A DNA stretch of 6,985 nt from an uncultured Actinomycetes bacterium (GCA_903891755.1 CAITFY010000112.1:1-6985), one strand, 5' to 3'; positions 1 through 6,860 are shown, counted from the stretch's first letter. Program-made: numbers and translations. Notes: generated from the sequence alone by a model not told the origin.

Positions 1-59
1 GCATCTAAGGCCTCAGGGATCATCGGCGTAGTCGCCGCGTGATCGAGGTAGATATCCAT
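1..59 (-). CDS. Cysteine desulfurase (IscS/NifS family), N-terminal fragment
   Basis: Reading the minus strand from the ATG at 59-57 gives an open frame to the window edge that begins MDIYLDHAATTPMIPEALDA. The YLDHAATTP stretch is the hallmark N-terminus of class V PLP-dependent cysteine desulfurases (IscS/NifS type). These enzymes take sulfur from L-cysteine as a persulfide for Fe-S clusters and tRNA thiolation. Only 19 complete codons and part of the next are present, so the PLP-lysine and the catalytic cysteine lie outside the window. In many actinobacteria a gene of this type stands just before the tRNA 2-thiouridylase mnmA, which would lie off the left edge here; that is inference. The gene is divergent from the glycosyltransferase at 165 and has no clear Shine-Dalgarno sequence, but a -10 box sits exactly six bases before its ATG. 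The family is secure; which paralogue (IscS, SufS or MnmA partner) is not. Confidence 0.85.
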   Translation of the reverse strand, partial: MDIYLDHAATTPMIPEALD

Positions 60-71
60 GGGCTAAGTCTA
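60..71 (-). promoter_or_regulatory. Candidate leaderless promoter (-10 TAGACT) of the cysteine desulfurase
   Basis: On the minus strand the hexamer TAGACT (71-66) fits the actinobacterial -10 pattern TAnnnT. It is followed by exactly six bases (65-60) and then the ATG. Transcription would therefore start at or next to the A of the start codon, giving a leaderless mRNA, which agrees with the lack of an evident ribosome-binding site. I see no convincing -35 element, which is common for such promoters. A 5-end map would settle it. Confidence 0.5.
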
Positions 72-133
72 TGAAGTTCCGCGCTTTATGAGTTCACCTG
101 ACCTTCAGCAACCCTTTACCTCAGGGGCGACTT

Positions 134-139
134 TAGGCT
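134..139 (+). promoter_or_regulatory. Weak candidate -10 (TAGGCT) for the glycosyltransferase operon
   Basis: The 105-bp gap between the divergent genes must hold a promoter for the plus-strand operon unless the operon uses distant read-through. TAGGCT is the best TAnnnT hexamer I see there. It would put the start near 146 and leave a leader of about 19 bases. No good -35 is visible, so this is only a suggestion. Confidence 0.25.
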
Positions 140-164
140 TGATTGAAGGCTGACCATATGAGTC

Positions 165-1307
165 ATGAGAGTTGCAATCGTCACAGAGAGTTTCTTGCCT
201 CAGGTCAACGGCGTCACCAATTCAGTCCTTAGGGTCCTCGAATACTTGGAATCCCAGGGCCACCAAGCGATGGTTATAGCTCCCGAGTCAGATGGTGGGC
301 CGAGTGAGTATCACGGCGCTCGTATCAAGCGCGTTCCCGCCCTGCCGCTCCACTCGCTCTTGCCAATTGGATTGCCAGTTGCTGTTCCCTCTCGCAAACT
401 CGAATACCTTATTGATGGCTTTGCTCCTGATGTTCTGCACCTCGCCTCTCCTTTCGCACTCGGCGGTTACTCAGCGCGAATTGCCCGCCGGTTAGGTTTA
501 CCTTCACTCTCGATTTACCAGACAGACCTTGCCGGCTTTGCTCGTCACTATGGATTGAACATTGCTCATAGCTCGCTACGAAAGATTGTTGGAAAGATTC
601 ACACCAGCACGGATCGCACACTTGCACCATCAACTGCAGCCTGCGGAGATCTTCGTGAACAAGGAGTACCTAATGTCCACTTGTGGCGGCGTGGAGTAAA
701 TACAACGCTCTTTCATCCGTCAAAGCGCGATGCATCACTTCGCCACATGTGGGGGGCTCCAGAGAAGTTGATTGTTGGTTATGTCGGACGCTTAGCAAAC
801 GAAAAGCGCATCTCTGATCTTGCAATTTTAGATCGCGATCCACGAGTACAACTTGTGATTGTTGGCGAGGGTCCAGCAAGTGAGAAGCTGCAACGCGATT
901 TACCTAATGCAATCTTTACTGGTTTTAAATCAGGAGAAGATCTTGGTGCTGCCTATGCAACCTTTGATCTCTTTATTCACCCAGGTCCCAACGAGACTTT
1001 CTGCCAAGCAGTTCAAGAGGCGCTGTCATCTGGAACTCCCTGCATAGTTCCCCAAACTGGTGGACCTGCAGATCTTGTGACACAACGTGCGACCGGATAC
1101 ATCATTGACACAAGTAATTCAAAGACGCTGCTTACTGCGGTTGAACACTTCATGGGCCGTTCAGATCGCGAACAGATGTCACTGCTTGCACGCGAATCAG
1201 TTGAGACTCGCACATGGAGCGCCATCAACAATCAGTTAATCAATCACTATCAATCTGTCATTGACGCGCGCCGCGTACCGGCATATCCGGTTGGAGCAGT
1301 TGCATGA
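165..1307 (+). CDS. GT4 glycosyltransferase, MgtA/PimB-like (probable GDP-mannose-dependent alpha-mannosyltransferase)
   Basis: A 380-residue GT-B fold retaining glycosyltransferase of family 4. The N-terminus (ESFLPQVNGVTNSVLRVLE, residues 8-26) is the acceptor-side motif typical of the mycobacterial/corynebacterial MgtA/PimB group, which moves mannose from GDP-mannose onto membrane glycolipids such as glucuronosyl-diacylglycerol. The donor half is also intact: VGRLANEKR (207-215) carries the phosphate-binding Arg209 and Lys214, and PGPNETFCQAVQEAL (273-287) carries the E-x7-E pair Glu277/Glu285. There is no signal peptide, so it should act on the cytoplasmic face of the membrane. An in-frame stop at 159-161 makes this ATG the first possible start. 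The stop overlaps the next gene by ATGA, which implies translational coupling. Family is certain; donor and acceptor are inferred from resemblance, and other GT4 roles remain possible. Confidence 0.9.
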   Translation: MRVAIVTESFLPQVNGVTNSVLRVLEYLESQGHQAMVIAPESDGGPSEYHGARIKRVPALPLHSLLPIGLPVAVPSRKLEYLIDGFAPDVLHLASPFALGGYSARIARRLGLPSLSIYQTDLAGFARHYGLNIAHSSLRKIVGKIHTSTDRTLAPSTAACGDLREQGVPNVHLWRRGVNTTLFHPSKRDASLRHMWGAPEKLIVGYVGRLANEKRISDLAILDRDPRVQLVIVGEGPASEKLQRDLPNAIFTGFKSGEDLGAAYATFDLFIHPGPNETFCQAVQEALSSGTPCIVPQTGGPADLVTQRATGYIIDTSNSKTLLTAVEHFMGRSDREQMSLLARESVETRTWSAINNQLINHYQSVIDARRVPAYPVGAVA

Positions 1308-2476
1308 GGATTGTTCATATCGCGAATTTTTATGGTCCAAACTCTGGTGGAATCAAAACCACTCTGCATGAGTTAGGTCGTGGTTACCTCAAGTACGGTC
1401 ACGACTTTATCTACATCGTTCCGGGTACTCAGTTCTATCAAGAACAGACTCCCTACGGCCGCAAAATCACTTTGCCGAGCGTCATCCTGCCTGGCAGCGG
1501 TAGTTACCGAATCATTAAATCCAATAAGGCGCTACGCGAACTTGTACGGGAGTTAGCGCCAGATCGCATCGAGATCTCTGATCGATTTACCTTGCGCGGC
1601 ATGGGAAAGTTTGCAAAAGCCCAAGGGATTCCCACTGTCGTTTTTAGCCATGAAACCCTGCGTGGTTTAGCCAATCGATTCTTGCCTGCCTGGTTGCCAC
1701 GTAAGGCGTTGGTCAATTGGCACAACAAGCGCTTAGCCAAGAGTTTTGATCACGTTATTGCTACTACCGAATTTGCAGCTGCTGAGTTCCGCGAGATCGG
1801 TACCAAGAATCTCGTGAAGATTCCATTAGGGGTAGATCTCGTCAACTTCTCCCCCGACAATCGCTCTCTTATTTTCAAGCAAGAACTCCTCAAGGGTTCG
1901 CAAGTCTTGTTAGTTCACTGCGGTCGCCTCTCTCCCGAGAAAGAGCCACAACGCTCAATCGAAGCGCTCACAGAACTTCGAGCACGCGGAATTGATGCTC
2001 GACTGGTGATTGTTGGCATTGGTCCCATGTGGAAGAAGATCCGTTTGCTTGCTAAAGATCTGCCGGTCGACACCTTGGGTTACATCGCAGATCGCAAGAG
2101 AGTCGCCGCAATTCTCTCTAGCGCTGATGTCTCACTTGCACCTGGACCGCTCGAAACATTCTGCTTATCTGCTTTGGAATCAATCGCGAGTGGAACTCCC
2201 GTTGTTGCTTCCGAGAGCAGCGCGGTGGGTGAATTCCTAAAAGTAAATCTCAAGCATCCAGCCGGAGCGGTTGCAGCTGATAACGGTGTCGCATTTGCTG
2301 ATGCGATTGAAAGTTTGTTGTACCGACCAAAGCTGCGCGCTGTTGCACGTAGCGCGGCGGAGGCACTGCCTTGGGACAAGACAATTCAGTTGATGATGTT
2401 GCTTCATGGCATTGAAGGGATCGGTAGCAAGGCACCTTCGGTAATCACCAAGAGAAAGTTGATGATCGCATCATGA
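1304..2476 (+). CDS. Second GT4-family glycosyltransferase
   Basis: A 390-residue GT-B enzyme. The N-terminal half opens with MRIVHIANFYGPNSGGIKTT, whose glycine-rich loop (GPNSGGI, 11-17) is typical of GT4 acceptor/donor clefts. The C-terminal half has HCGRLSPEKEP (205-215) with Arg208 and Lys213, then APGPLETFCLSALESIASG (279-297) with the E-x7-E pair Glu284/Glu292, followed by GTPVVAS. The general layout resembles its upstream neighbour, but the acceptor half is clearly different, so this is not a recent duplicate and probably performs a separate sugar transfer. GGAG at 1293-1296, seven bases before the ATG and inside the upstream gene, is a good ribosome-binding site. The stop overlaps the hydrolase start by ATGA. 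The donor sugar is unknown; mannose or glucose are the usual GT4 donors in such clusters. Confidence 0.88.
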   Translation: MRIVHIANFYGPNSGGIKTTLHELGRGYLKYGHDFIYIVPGTQFYQEQTPYGRKITLPSVILPGSGSYRIIKSNKALRELVRELAPDRIEISDRFTLRGMGKFAKAQGIPTVVFSHETLRGLANRFLPAWLPRKALVNWHNKRLAKSFDHVIATTEFAAAEFREIGTKNLVKIPLGVDLVNFSPDNRSLIFKQELLKGSQVLLVHCGRLSPEKEPQRSIEALTELRARGIDARLVIVGIGPMWKKIRLLAKDLPVDTLGYIADRKRVAAILSSADVSLAPGPLETFCLSALESIASGTPVVASESSAVGEFLKVNLKHPAGAVAADNGVAFADAIESLLYRPKLRAVARSAAEALPWDKTIQLMMLLHGIEGIGSKAPSVITKRKLMIAS

Positions 2477-3294
2477 CAACTCTCGCTCCTCAACAAATTC
2501 GACATGTTCGTTTTACAGTTATTGGTGACTCTGCTGCATTTGGAACTGGCGATACCGATGAGCTCGGCAACCCTCGCGGTTGGGGTTACTACCTCAGTCA
2601 GGTTTTTCAAGATTCCTGCGAGTACCTAAATTTCTCAAGGCCCGGAGCGAAATCTGCAGAAGTGAAGAGTGTCCAACTTCCTAAGGCGCTCGAAACCAAT
2701 CCAGATATCTGCGCGGTGATTGTTGGTGGCAACGATATGTTGCGAAATGGATTTGATCCGACGTTCTTGTACCAAAATATTTCAGATACCTGCCTCGAAC
2801 TTCTCTCTCGCGGGACAGAGATCATCATGGTCGAGCTCCATGACCCAGGTGAGATCTTGCGCGTTCCTCGTCTCTTAAAGCGCGTGATTCGTCGCCGCGT
2901 TAATGCAGTCAATAACGTCTATTACCAAGTCGCTCGCGAATTAGATTTGATTTTGATTCGCACTCGCAATATTCCGCACGTTCATGATGTCTCTAATTGG
3001 CATATCGATCGCATGCACCCTGGTCCGCGCGGACATCAATTGTTGGCGCGCGAGATGGCATCAGCTCTGCGCGAGCGCGGATGGCGGGTAGATCTTCCTG
3101 AATCTGAGGTTGCAGACCTTCATTCTCGCGCTGCGAAGATCTGGTGGCTCCTCTGTAAGGGAACGCCATGGTTCTTGAAGCGCTCAGTGGACCTACTGCC
3201 TGTTGCGATTATTTTGATGGCAATTGAGGCGATACGCGTTATTTTTGAGGTTATTGCGAAGGGGTACTCGGCAGTAACAGCCAATCGCCCATAA
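2473..3294 (+). CDS. SGNH/GDSL-type hydrolase or acyl esterase with C-terminal hydrophobic segment
   Basis: A 273-residue protein with all four SGNH blocks: block I VIGDSAAFGTG (17-26) with nucleophile Ser20; block II around SRPGAKS with Gly58; block III VIVGGNDM (82-89) with Asn87; and block V IDRMHPGPRGH (178-188) with Asp179 and His182 of the triad. The family covers lipases, carbohydrate esterases and some acyltransferases. There is no signal peptide, but after the catalytic domain a hydrophobic stretch (about 239-262, LLPVAIILMAIEAIRVIFEV) could be a membrane anchor or amphipathic helix. Coupling to two glycosyltransferases suggests that it adds to or removes acyl groups from a glycolipid or glycan; that is inference. 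AGAGAAAG at 2451-2458 is at best a distant ribosome site, so translation probably depends on coupling. Its TAA lies within the putative fabD -10 box. Confidence 0.85.
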   Translation: MTTLAPQQIRHVRFTVIGDSAAFGTGDTDELGNPRGWGYYLSQVFQDSCEYLNFSRPGAKSAEVKSVQLPKALETNPDICAVIVGGNDMLRNGFDPTFLYQNISDTCLELLSRGTEIIMVELHDPGEILRVPRLLKRVIRRRVNAVNNVYYQVARELDLILIRTRNIPHVHDVSNWHIDRMHPGPRGHQLLAREMASALRERGWRVDLPESEVADLHSRAAKIWWLLCKGTPWFLKRSVDLLPVAIILMAIEAIRVIFEVIAKGYSAVTANRP

Positions 3295-3303
3295 ACTTTT
3301 AAA
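3292..3303 (+). promoter_or_regulatory. Candidate leaderless promoter (-10 TAAACT) of the fab operon
   Basis: TAAACT (3292-3297) fits TAnnnT and is followed by exactly six bases before the fabD ATG at 3304, the same geometry as the cysteine desulfurase promoter at the left edge. The nine-base gap contains no Shine-Dalgarno sequence, which supports leaderless initiation over coupling to the hydrolase. The first three bases of the hexamer are the hydrolase stop codon. No clear -35 is seen. Confidence 0.55.
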
Positions 3304-4242
3304 ATGCTCGCACTTCTGGCGCCTGGACAAGGCGCGCAAACTCCTGGCTTCTTAACCCCGTGGCTAGAAGATGCGACCTCTCGTGATCTCGTAACTCAAT
3401 GGTCGAAGTTGATCGATCTTGATCTCATCGCACTTGGCACAACTGCTGATGCAGATGAGATTCGCGAGACCTCCCACGCTCAACCACTTCTTGTAACCGC
3501 TGGGCTGATCTCTTTCGCTCAAGCCTTCGGTGGCCAGAACATCTCTTTTGATTTTTATGCCGGACACTCTGTTGGCGAGATTACCGCTGCCAGCATCGCA
3601 GGAGCTTTTGATGGAGATTCCGCTCTGACATTGGTAAATGTCCGAGGTCGCGCAATGTCTGCCTCTGCCACCGGAAGCAAAACTGGAATGTCTGCGGTCT
3701 TGGGCGGTGAGCGCGAGGTCGTTGTTGAAGCGCTTCTAGCTCTTGGACTTACTCCAGCTAATGAGAACGGCGGCGGTCAGATTGTGGCTGCTGGCGCTCT
3801 GGAGGCTCTGGCCAAACTTGCGGAGAACCCTCCCGCTGGTGCTCGAGTTCGTCCACTTCAAGTTTCTGGTGCTTTCCACACCAACGTCATGCAGCCTGCG
3901 GTCACTGCTCTAGCCGATGCCGCTCGCGAGATTTCAGTAACAAATCCGGCCGCTCCGGTGATTTCTAATAGAGATGGTGCAATCATTACGGGCGGTGATG
4001 AGCTTGTAGCTCGCATCGTCGGTCAGGTCTCTGGCCCTGTGCGATGGGATATGTGCATGCAGACTCTGGCTGACCAAGGCGTTACTGGCGTGATTGAAGT
4101 TGCACCTGGTGGAACGCTCACTGGTTTGGTCAAGCGCGCACAACCTGGCATTGAACTCTTTGCACTCAAGACACCTGAAGATATTTCAGCAGCACGCGAA
4201 TTCGCGCTTACACATTCTGGGAAATCAAAGGGTGGCAACTAA
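3304..4242 (+). CDS. fabD: Malonyl-CoA:ACP transacylase (FabD)
   Basis: Transfers the malonyl group from malonyl-CoA to holo-ACP, supplying the extender unit for type II fatty-acid synthesis in the cytoplasm. The 312-residue protein has the usual family length and motifs: the N-terminal PGQGAQ (7-12) of the oxyanion region, the nucleophile elbow GHSVGE (87-92) with Ser89, the malonate-binding Arg in VRGRAM (Arg114), the catalytic His in SGAFHT (His192), and QVSGPVRW (241-248), followed by the EVAPGGTLTGL region. No ribosome-binding site precedes the ATG, but a -10 box lies six bases upstream, so a leaderless mRNA is likely. It heads fabD-fabH-acpP-fabF. In Streptomyces the regulator fasR stands directly upstream of fabD; here the hydrolase occupies that place. 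The stop overlaps the fabH start by one base (TAATG). Confidence 0.96.
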   Translation: MLALLAPGQGAQTPGFLTPWLEDATSRDLVTQWSKLIDLDLIALGTTADADEIRETSHAQPLLVTAGLISFAQAFGGQNISFDFYAGHSVGEITAASIAGAFDGDSALTLVNVRGRAMSASATGSKTGMSAVLGGEREVVVEALLALGLTPANENGGGQIVAAGALEALAKLAENPPAGARVRPLQVSGAFHTNVMQPAVTALADAAREISVTNPAAPVISNRDGAIITGGDELVARIVGQVSGPVRWDMCMQTLADQGVTGVIEVAPGGTLTGLVKRAQPGIELFALKTPEDISAAREFALTHSGKSKGGN

Positions 4243-5261
4243 TGACTCTGACCTTTAAAACCCCAACTCAAAACGCACGCATCCTCTCTGTCGGCGCATA
4301 TCGCCCAGAGCGCGTCGTTCCTAACTCTGAACTTGTAGATCGCATCGAATCATCTGATGAGTGGATCCAACAGCGCACTGGTATCCAGACTCGCCATTGG
4401 GCGCGCGAAGATGAATCAGTTACAGATATGGCAGTTGCTGCTGCCCAGATTGCGATTGCTCGCGCTGGCATCAAGGCGCAAGAGATCGACACAATTATCT
4501 TTGCAACCATCACCTACCCGTACCAAACTCCAAGTGCTTCAACAGAAGTTGCCCAGCGGTTAGAGATTAAAGGCGCCGCAGCGTTCGACGTGGGTGCTGC
4601 GTGTGCTGGTTTCTCTTACAGCCTCGGACTTGCCAATGACATGATCCGCTCAGGATCTGCGAAGTATGTCTTGGTTATCGGTGGCGAGAAGATCTCTGAC
4701 TTCCTTGATCTCGATGATCGCGCAACCTCTTTTATCTTTGCTGATGGCGCTGGAGCTGTAATCGTTGGACCATCCGACACAGTCGGAATCGGACCTACGA
4801 TCTCTGGTTCTGATGTGGAGAACCGCGAAGCAATTGCCATGGTTCCATCATGGATTGCTTACAAGCCTGGTTCAGATCTCGCTGCAACCTCTTGGCCTGT
4901 AATCCACCAAGAAGGTCAAAAAGTTTTCCGTTGGGCTGTCTATGAAGTAGCAAAGGTTGGCAAGGAAATCATCGCCGCAACCGGCCTACAACCAAGTGAT
5001 ATCGCCGCTTTTATCCCCCATCAAGCAAATGAGCGCATCATCGAATCGCTTACAAAGTCGATGGAACTGCCAGAAAGCGTGATTGTTGCCCGCGATATTC
5101 GCACCACAGGTAACACTTCAGCGGCCTCGATCCCGCTCGCGATGGACGCGCTCCTCGCGGAACACCCAGATTTACATGGCAAGAATGCACTGCTGATCGG
5201 ATTCGGGGCTGGACTGGTTTACGCCGGTCAAGTCGTGGAATTACCTCCTCAACCCAAATAA
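4242..5261 (+). CDS. fabH: Beta-ketoacyl-ACP synthase III (FabH)
   Basis: Starts fatty-acid chains by condensing a short acyl-CoA with malonyl-ACP; the primer choice (acetyl versus branched acyl) sets straight or iso/anteiso chains and cannot be read safely from the sequence. The 339-residue thiolase-fold enzyme has the complete Cys-His-Asn triad: Cys121 in GAACAGFSYSL, His260 in FIPHQAN, and Asn291 in TTGNTSAAS. Other family signatures are WIQQRTGI (41-48), FADGAGAVIV (166-175) and the C-terminal GFGAGLVYAGQ (320-330). GGGTGG-type purines at 4230-4234 lie about seven bases before the ATG, and the start overlaps the fabD stop, so it is translated with fabD. The N-terminal tail of about ten residues before NARILSVGAY is slightly long but ordinary. 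An 18-base gap separates it from acpP. Confidence 0.96.
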   Translation: MTLTFKTPTQNARILSVGAYRPERVVPNSELVDRIESSDEWIQQRTGIQTRHWAREDESVTDMAVAAAQIAIARAGIKAQEIDTIIFATITYPYQTPSASTEVAQRLEIKGAAAFDVGAACAGFSYSLGLANDMIRSGSAKYVLVIGGEKISDFLDLDDRATSFIFADGAGAVIVGPSDTVGIGPTISGSDVENREAIAMVPSWIAYKPGSDLAATSWPVIHQEGQKVFRWAVYEVAKVGKEIIAATGLQPSDIAAFIPHQANERIIESLTKSMELPESVIVARDIRTTGNTSAASIPLAMDALLAEHPDLHGKNALLIGFGAGLVYAGQVVELPPQPK

Positions 5262-5279
5262 GAAAAGAGATAAATAAAA

Positions 5280-5528
5280 ATGGCACTAACACAAGATGAA
5301 GTACTTGCAGGAATTAAAGAGATCGTTGTAGAAGTTGCTGGCGTAGATGCAAGCAAGATCGAGATGTCAAAGAGCTTCAGTGATGATCTAGAAGTTGACT
5401 CACTCAGCATGGTTGAAGTTGTTGTTGCCGCAGAAGAGAAGTTCGGCGTAAAGATTCCTGATGAGGAAGTTACAAAGATGGGCACCGTCGGAGATGCCGT
5501 TAACTTCATCGTAAGCGCTGCAAAGTAA
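5280..5528 (+). CDS. acpP: Acyl carrier protein (AcpP)
   Basis: The carrier that holds growing acyl chains on a 4-phosphopantetheine arm for FabD, FabH and FabF. At 82 residues it has normal ACP length and an acidic four-helix sequence. The attachment site is Ser41 in DLEVDSLSMVEVV (37-49), and the recognition helix II that follows carries the expected acidic residues (VEVVVAAEEKFG). DSLS rather than DSLD is common in actinobacterial ACPs. The 18-base gap after fabH is almost all purine and A (AAGAGA at 5265-5270, nine bases before ATG), a modest ribosome-binding site. AcpP is normally needed in much larger amounts than the enzymes, so an internal promoter or processing site in this A-rich gap would make sense, but I see no box in the right place. 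Genes on both sides are in the same operon. Confidence 0.97.
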   Translation: MALTQDEVLAGIKEIVVEVAGVDASKIEMSKSFSDDLEVDSLSMVEVVVAAEEKFGVKIPDEEVTKMGTVGDAVNFIVSAAK

Positions 5529-5538
5529 CCCTATAAAG

Positions 5539-6783
5539 ATGAGTAATAGAACCCGCGTTGTAGTTACAGGTCTTGGTGCAACCACTCCCCTCGGAGGAGA
5601 TGTGCCATCTACTTGGGCTGCCCTACTTGCTGGCAAGAGCGGTGCACGACTTCTTAATGAAGAGTGGACCGAAGTTTCGACAGTGAAGTTTGCTGCGCGG
5701 GTCGCAGTTGATCCAAGTGAAGTAATGGAGCGCGTTGAGATGCGCCGCCTTGATCGTTCAGAGCAATTTGCAATGATCGCGGCGCGTGAAGCGTGGGCCG
5801 ATGCAGGTACTCCCGATGTTGATAAGGAACGTCTCGGAGTTGTAATTGCATCAGGTATCGGTGGAGTTATCACGATGCTTGATCAATATGACATCTTGCG
5901 CGAGAAGGGTCCTCGCTCAGTAAGTCCACACACCGTTCCAATGCTGATGCCTAATGGACCAGCTGCAAATGTAGGTTTGGAACTCCACGCGAAAGCTGGT
6001 GTTCACACCCCTGTTAGCGCATGCGCATCTGGCGCTGAAGCAATCGGTTATGCAATGGAGATGATCCGCACCGGCCGCGCTGATGTAGTTGTAACTGGTG
6101 GAGTAGAAGCGGCAGTACATCCACTTCCAATCGCTGGCTTCGCATCGATGAAGGCACTTTCTACTCGCAATGATGCGCCGGAAAAAGCTTCTCGTCCATA
6201 CGACCTGGACCGTGATGGTTTCGTGCTTGGTGAAGGTGGCGGAGTTATCGTCATCGAATCACTGGAGCATGCCCAAGCTCGTGGCGCCAAAATTTATGCT
6301 GAACTTGCAGGACAAGGTCTGACATCTGATGGTTATCACATCGCTGCACCAGACCCAGAGGGCGCTGGAGTAACTCGCGCCGTGAAATTTGCATTAGAAG
6401 ATAGTGGAGTTGATCTCTCTGAGGTCGTCCACCTCAATGCTCACGCAACATCCACTCCAGTTGGAGATGTCGCTGAAGCGAACGCACTTGCTGCAGCTCT
6501 TGGTGATCACATCGGCCATGTTGCAGTCTCTGCGACCAAATCAATGACTGGCCACCTCCTTGGTGGAGCCGGAGCTATCGAAACAATCTTCTGCGTCTTG
6601 GCTCTGCACCACCGCATGGCTCCACCAACAATTAACATCGAGAACCTTGATCCAGCGGTCAAGATTGATGTTGTTCGCGATAAGCCTCGTCCGCTTCCTG
6701 CAGGTCAGATCGCTGCCATTAATGACTCATTTGGCTTCGGTGGACACAATGTCGTCCTTATTTTGCGCTCATTTGAAGGCTAA
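5539..6783 (+). CDS. fabF: Beta-ketoacyl-ACP synthase II (FabF)
   Basis: Elongates acyl-ACP by decarboxylative condensation with malonyl-ACP. The 414-residue protein is of standard length for the KAS I/II family and has the Cys-His-His triad: Cys162 in VSACASGAEAIG, His302 in NAHATSTPVGD, and His339 in KSMTGHLLGGAGA, with the supporting Lys334. The N-terminus RVVVTGLGATTPLG (6-19) and the C-terminal NDSFGFGGHN (395-404) are also typical. FabF is preferred over FabB because of the actinobacterial fabD-fabH-acpP-fabF order. Only ten bases separate it from acpP, and they lack a usable Shine-Dalgarno sequence, so initiation probably relies on ribosomes finishing acpP. The start fits homologues, which begin just before RVVVTG. 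It is the last gene of the operon; a possible terminator hairpin follows at 6807-6822. Confidence 0.96.
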   Translation: MSNRTRVVVTGLGATTPLGGDVPSTWAALLAGKSGARLLNEEWTEVSTVKFAARVAVDPSEVMERVEMRRLDRSEQFAMIAAREAWADAGTPDVDKERLGVVIASGIGGVITMLDQYDILREKGPRSVSPHTVPMLMPNGPAANVGLELHAKAGVHTPVSACASGAEAIGYAMEMIRTGRADVVVTGGVEAAVHPLPIAGFASMKALSTRNDAPEKASRPYDLDRDGFVLGEGGGVIVIESLEHAQARGAKIYAELAGQGLTSDGYHIAAPDPEGAGVTRAVKFALEDSGVDLSEVVHLNAHATSTPVGDVAEANALAAALGDHIGHVAVSATKSMTGHLLGGAGAIETIFCVLALHHRMAPPTINIENLDPAVKIDVVRDKPRPLPAGQIAAINDSFGFGGHNVVLILRSFEG

Positions 6784-6806
6784 CTGAGCCTAAATTTAAC
6801 GTGACA

Positions 6807-6829
6807 GGGGGTTTCAACCCTCGAGTTTT
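6807..6829 (+). terminator. Possible intrinsic terminator after fabF
   Basis: GGGGGT (6807-6812) and ACCCTC (6817-6822) can pair as a six-base stem, with one G-U pair, around a TTCA loop. It is followed by GAG and four T residues (6826-6829). It sits 23 bases after the fabF stop and before the likely cold-shock promoter, as expected for an operon end. The short T-run makes it weak. Confidence 0.45.
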
Positions 6830-6833
6830 GAGT

Positions 6834-6839
6834 TACACT
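6834..6839 (+). promoter_or_regulatory. Candidate -10 (TACACT) for the cold shock gene
   Basis: TACACT matches TAnnnT and the TAnACT form of the two other candidate boxes in this window (TAGACT at 71-66 minus, TAAACT at 3292). Transcription would start near 6846 and give a leader of about 111 bases, long for a bacterial gene but expected for cspA-type genes. No convincing -35 is seen at the usual distance; the region that would hold it overlaps the terminator hairpin. Confidence 0.35.
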
Positions 6840-6860
6840 TCACAACAGTCGGACGCTTGG

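Noticed and set aside
158..164. Frameshift or misplaced start at the glycosyltransferase 5-end, suggested by two nearby ATGs
   Set aside because: The frame from 165 immediately gives the conserved family N-terminus and an in-frame stop precedes it; nothing is missing.
2080..2379. 99-codon minus-strand frame opposite the second glycosyltransferase
   Set aside because: The plus-strand frame carries the GT4 motifs; the minus frame is Ala/Ser-rich, with no motif or ribosome-binding site.
2607..2912. 101-codon minus-strand frame opposite the SGNH hydrolase
   Set aside because: It overlaps the catalytic blocks on the plus strand and has no recognisable domain.
3292..3303. Continuous seven-gene operon from 165 to 6783
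   Set aside because: Tight spacing makes read-through possible, but the leaderless -10 geometry and absence of a ribosome-binding site before fabD favour a separate transcript.
5400..5873. 157-codon open frame on the minus strand across acpP and fabF
   Set aside because: It lies opposite two well-supported genes with intact active sites, has low-complexity Ser/Thr/Arg-rich composition and matches no family I know; it is a shadow frame.
6560..6787. 75-codon plus-strand frame inside the end of fabF
   Set aside because: It is out of frame with the conserved fabF C-terminus and has no start signal or recognisable domain.
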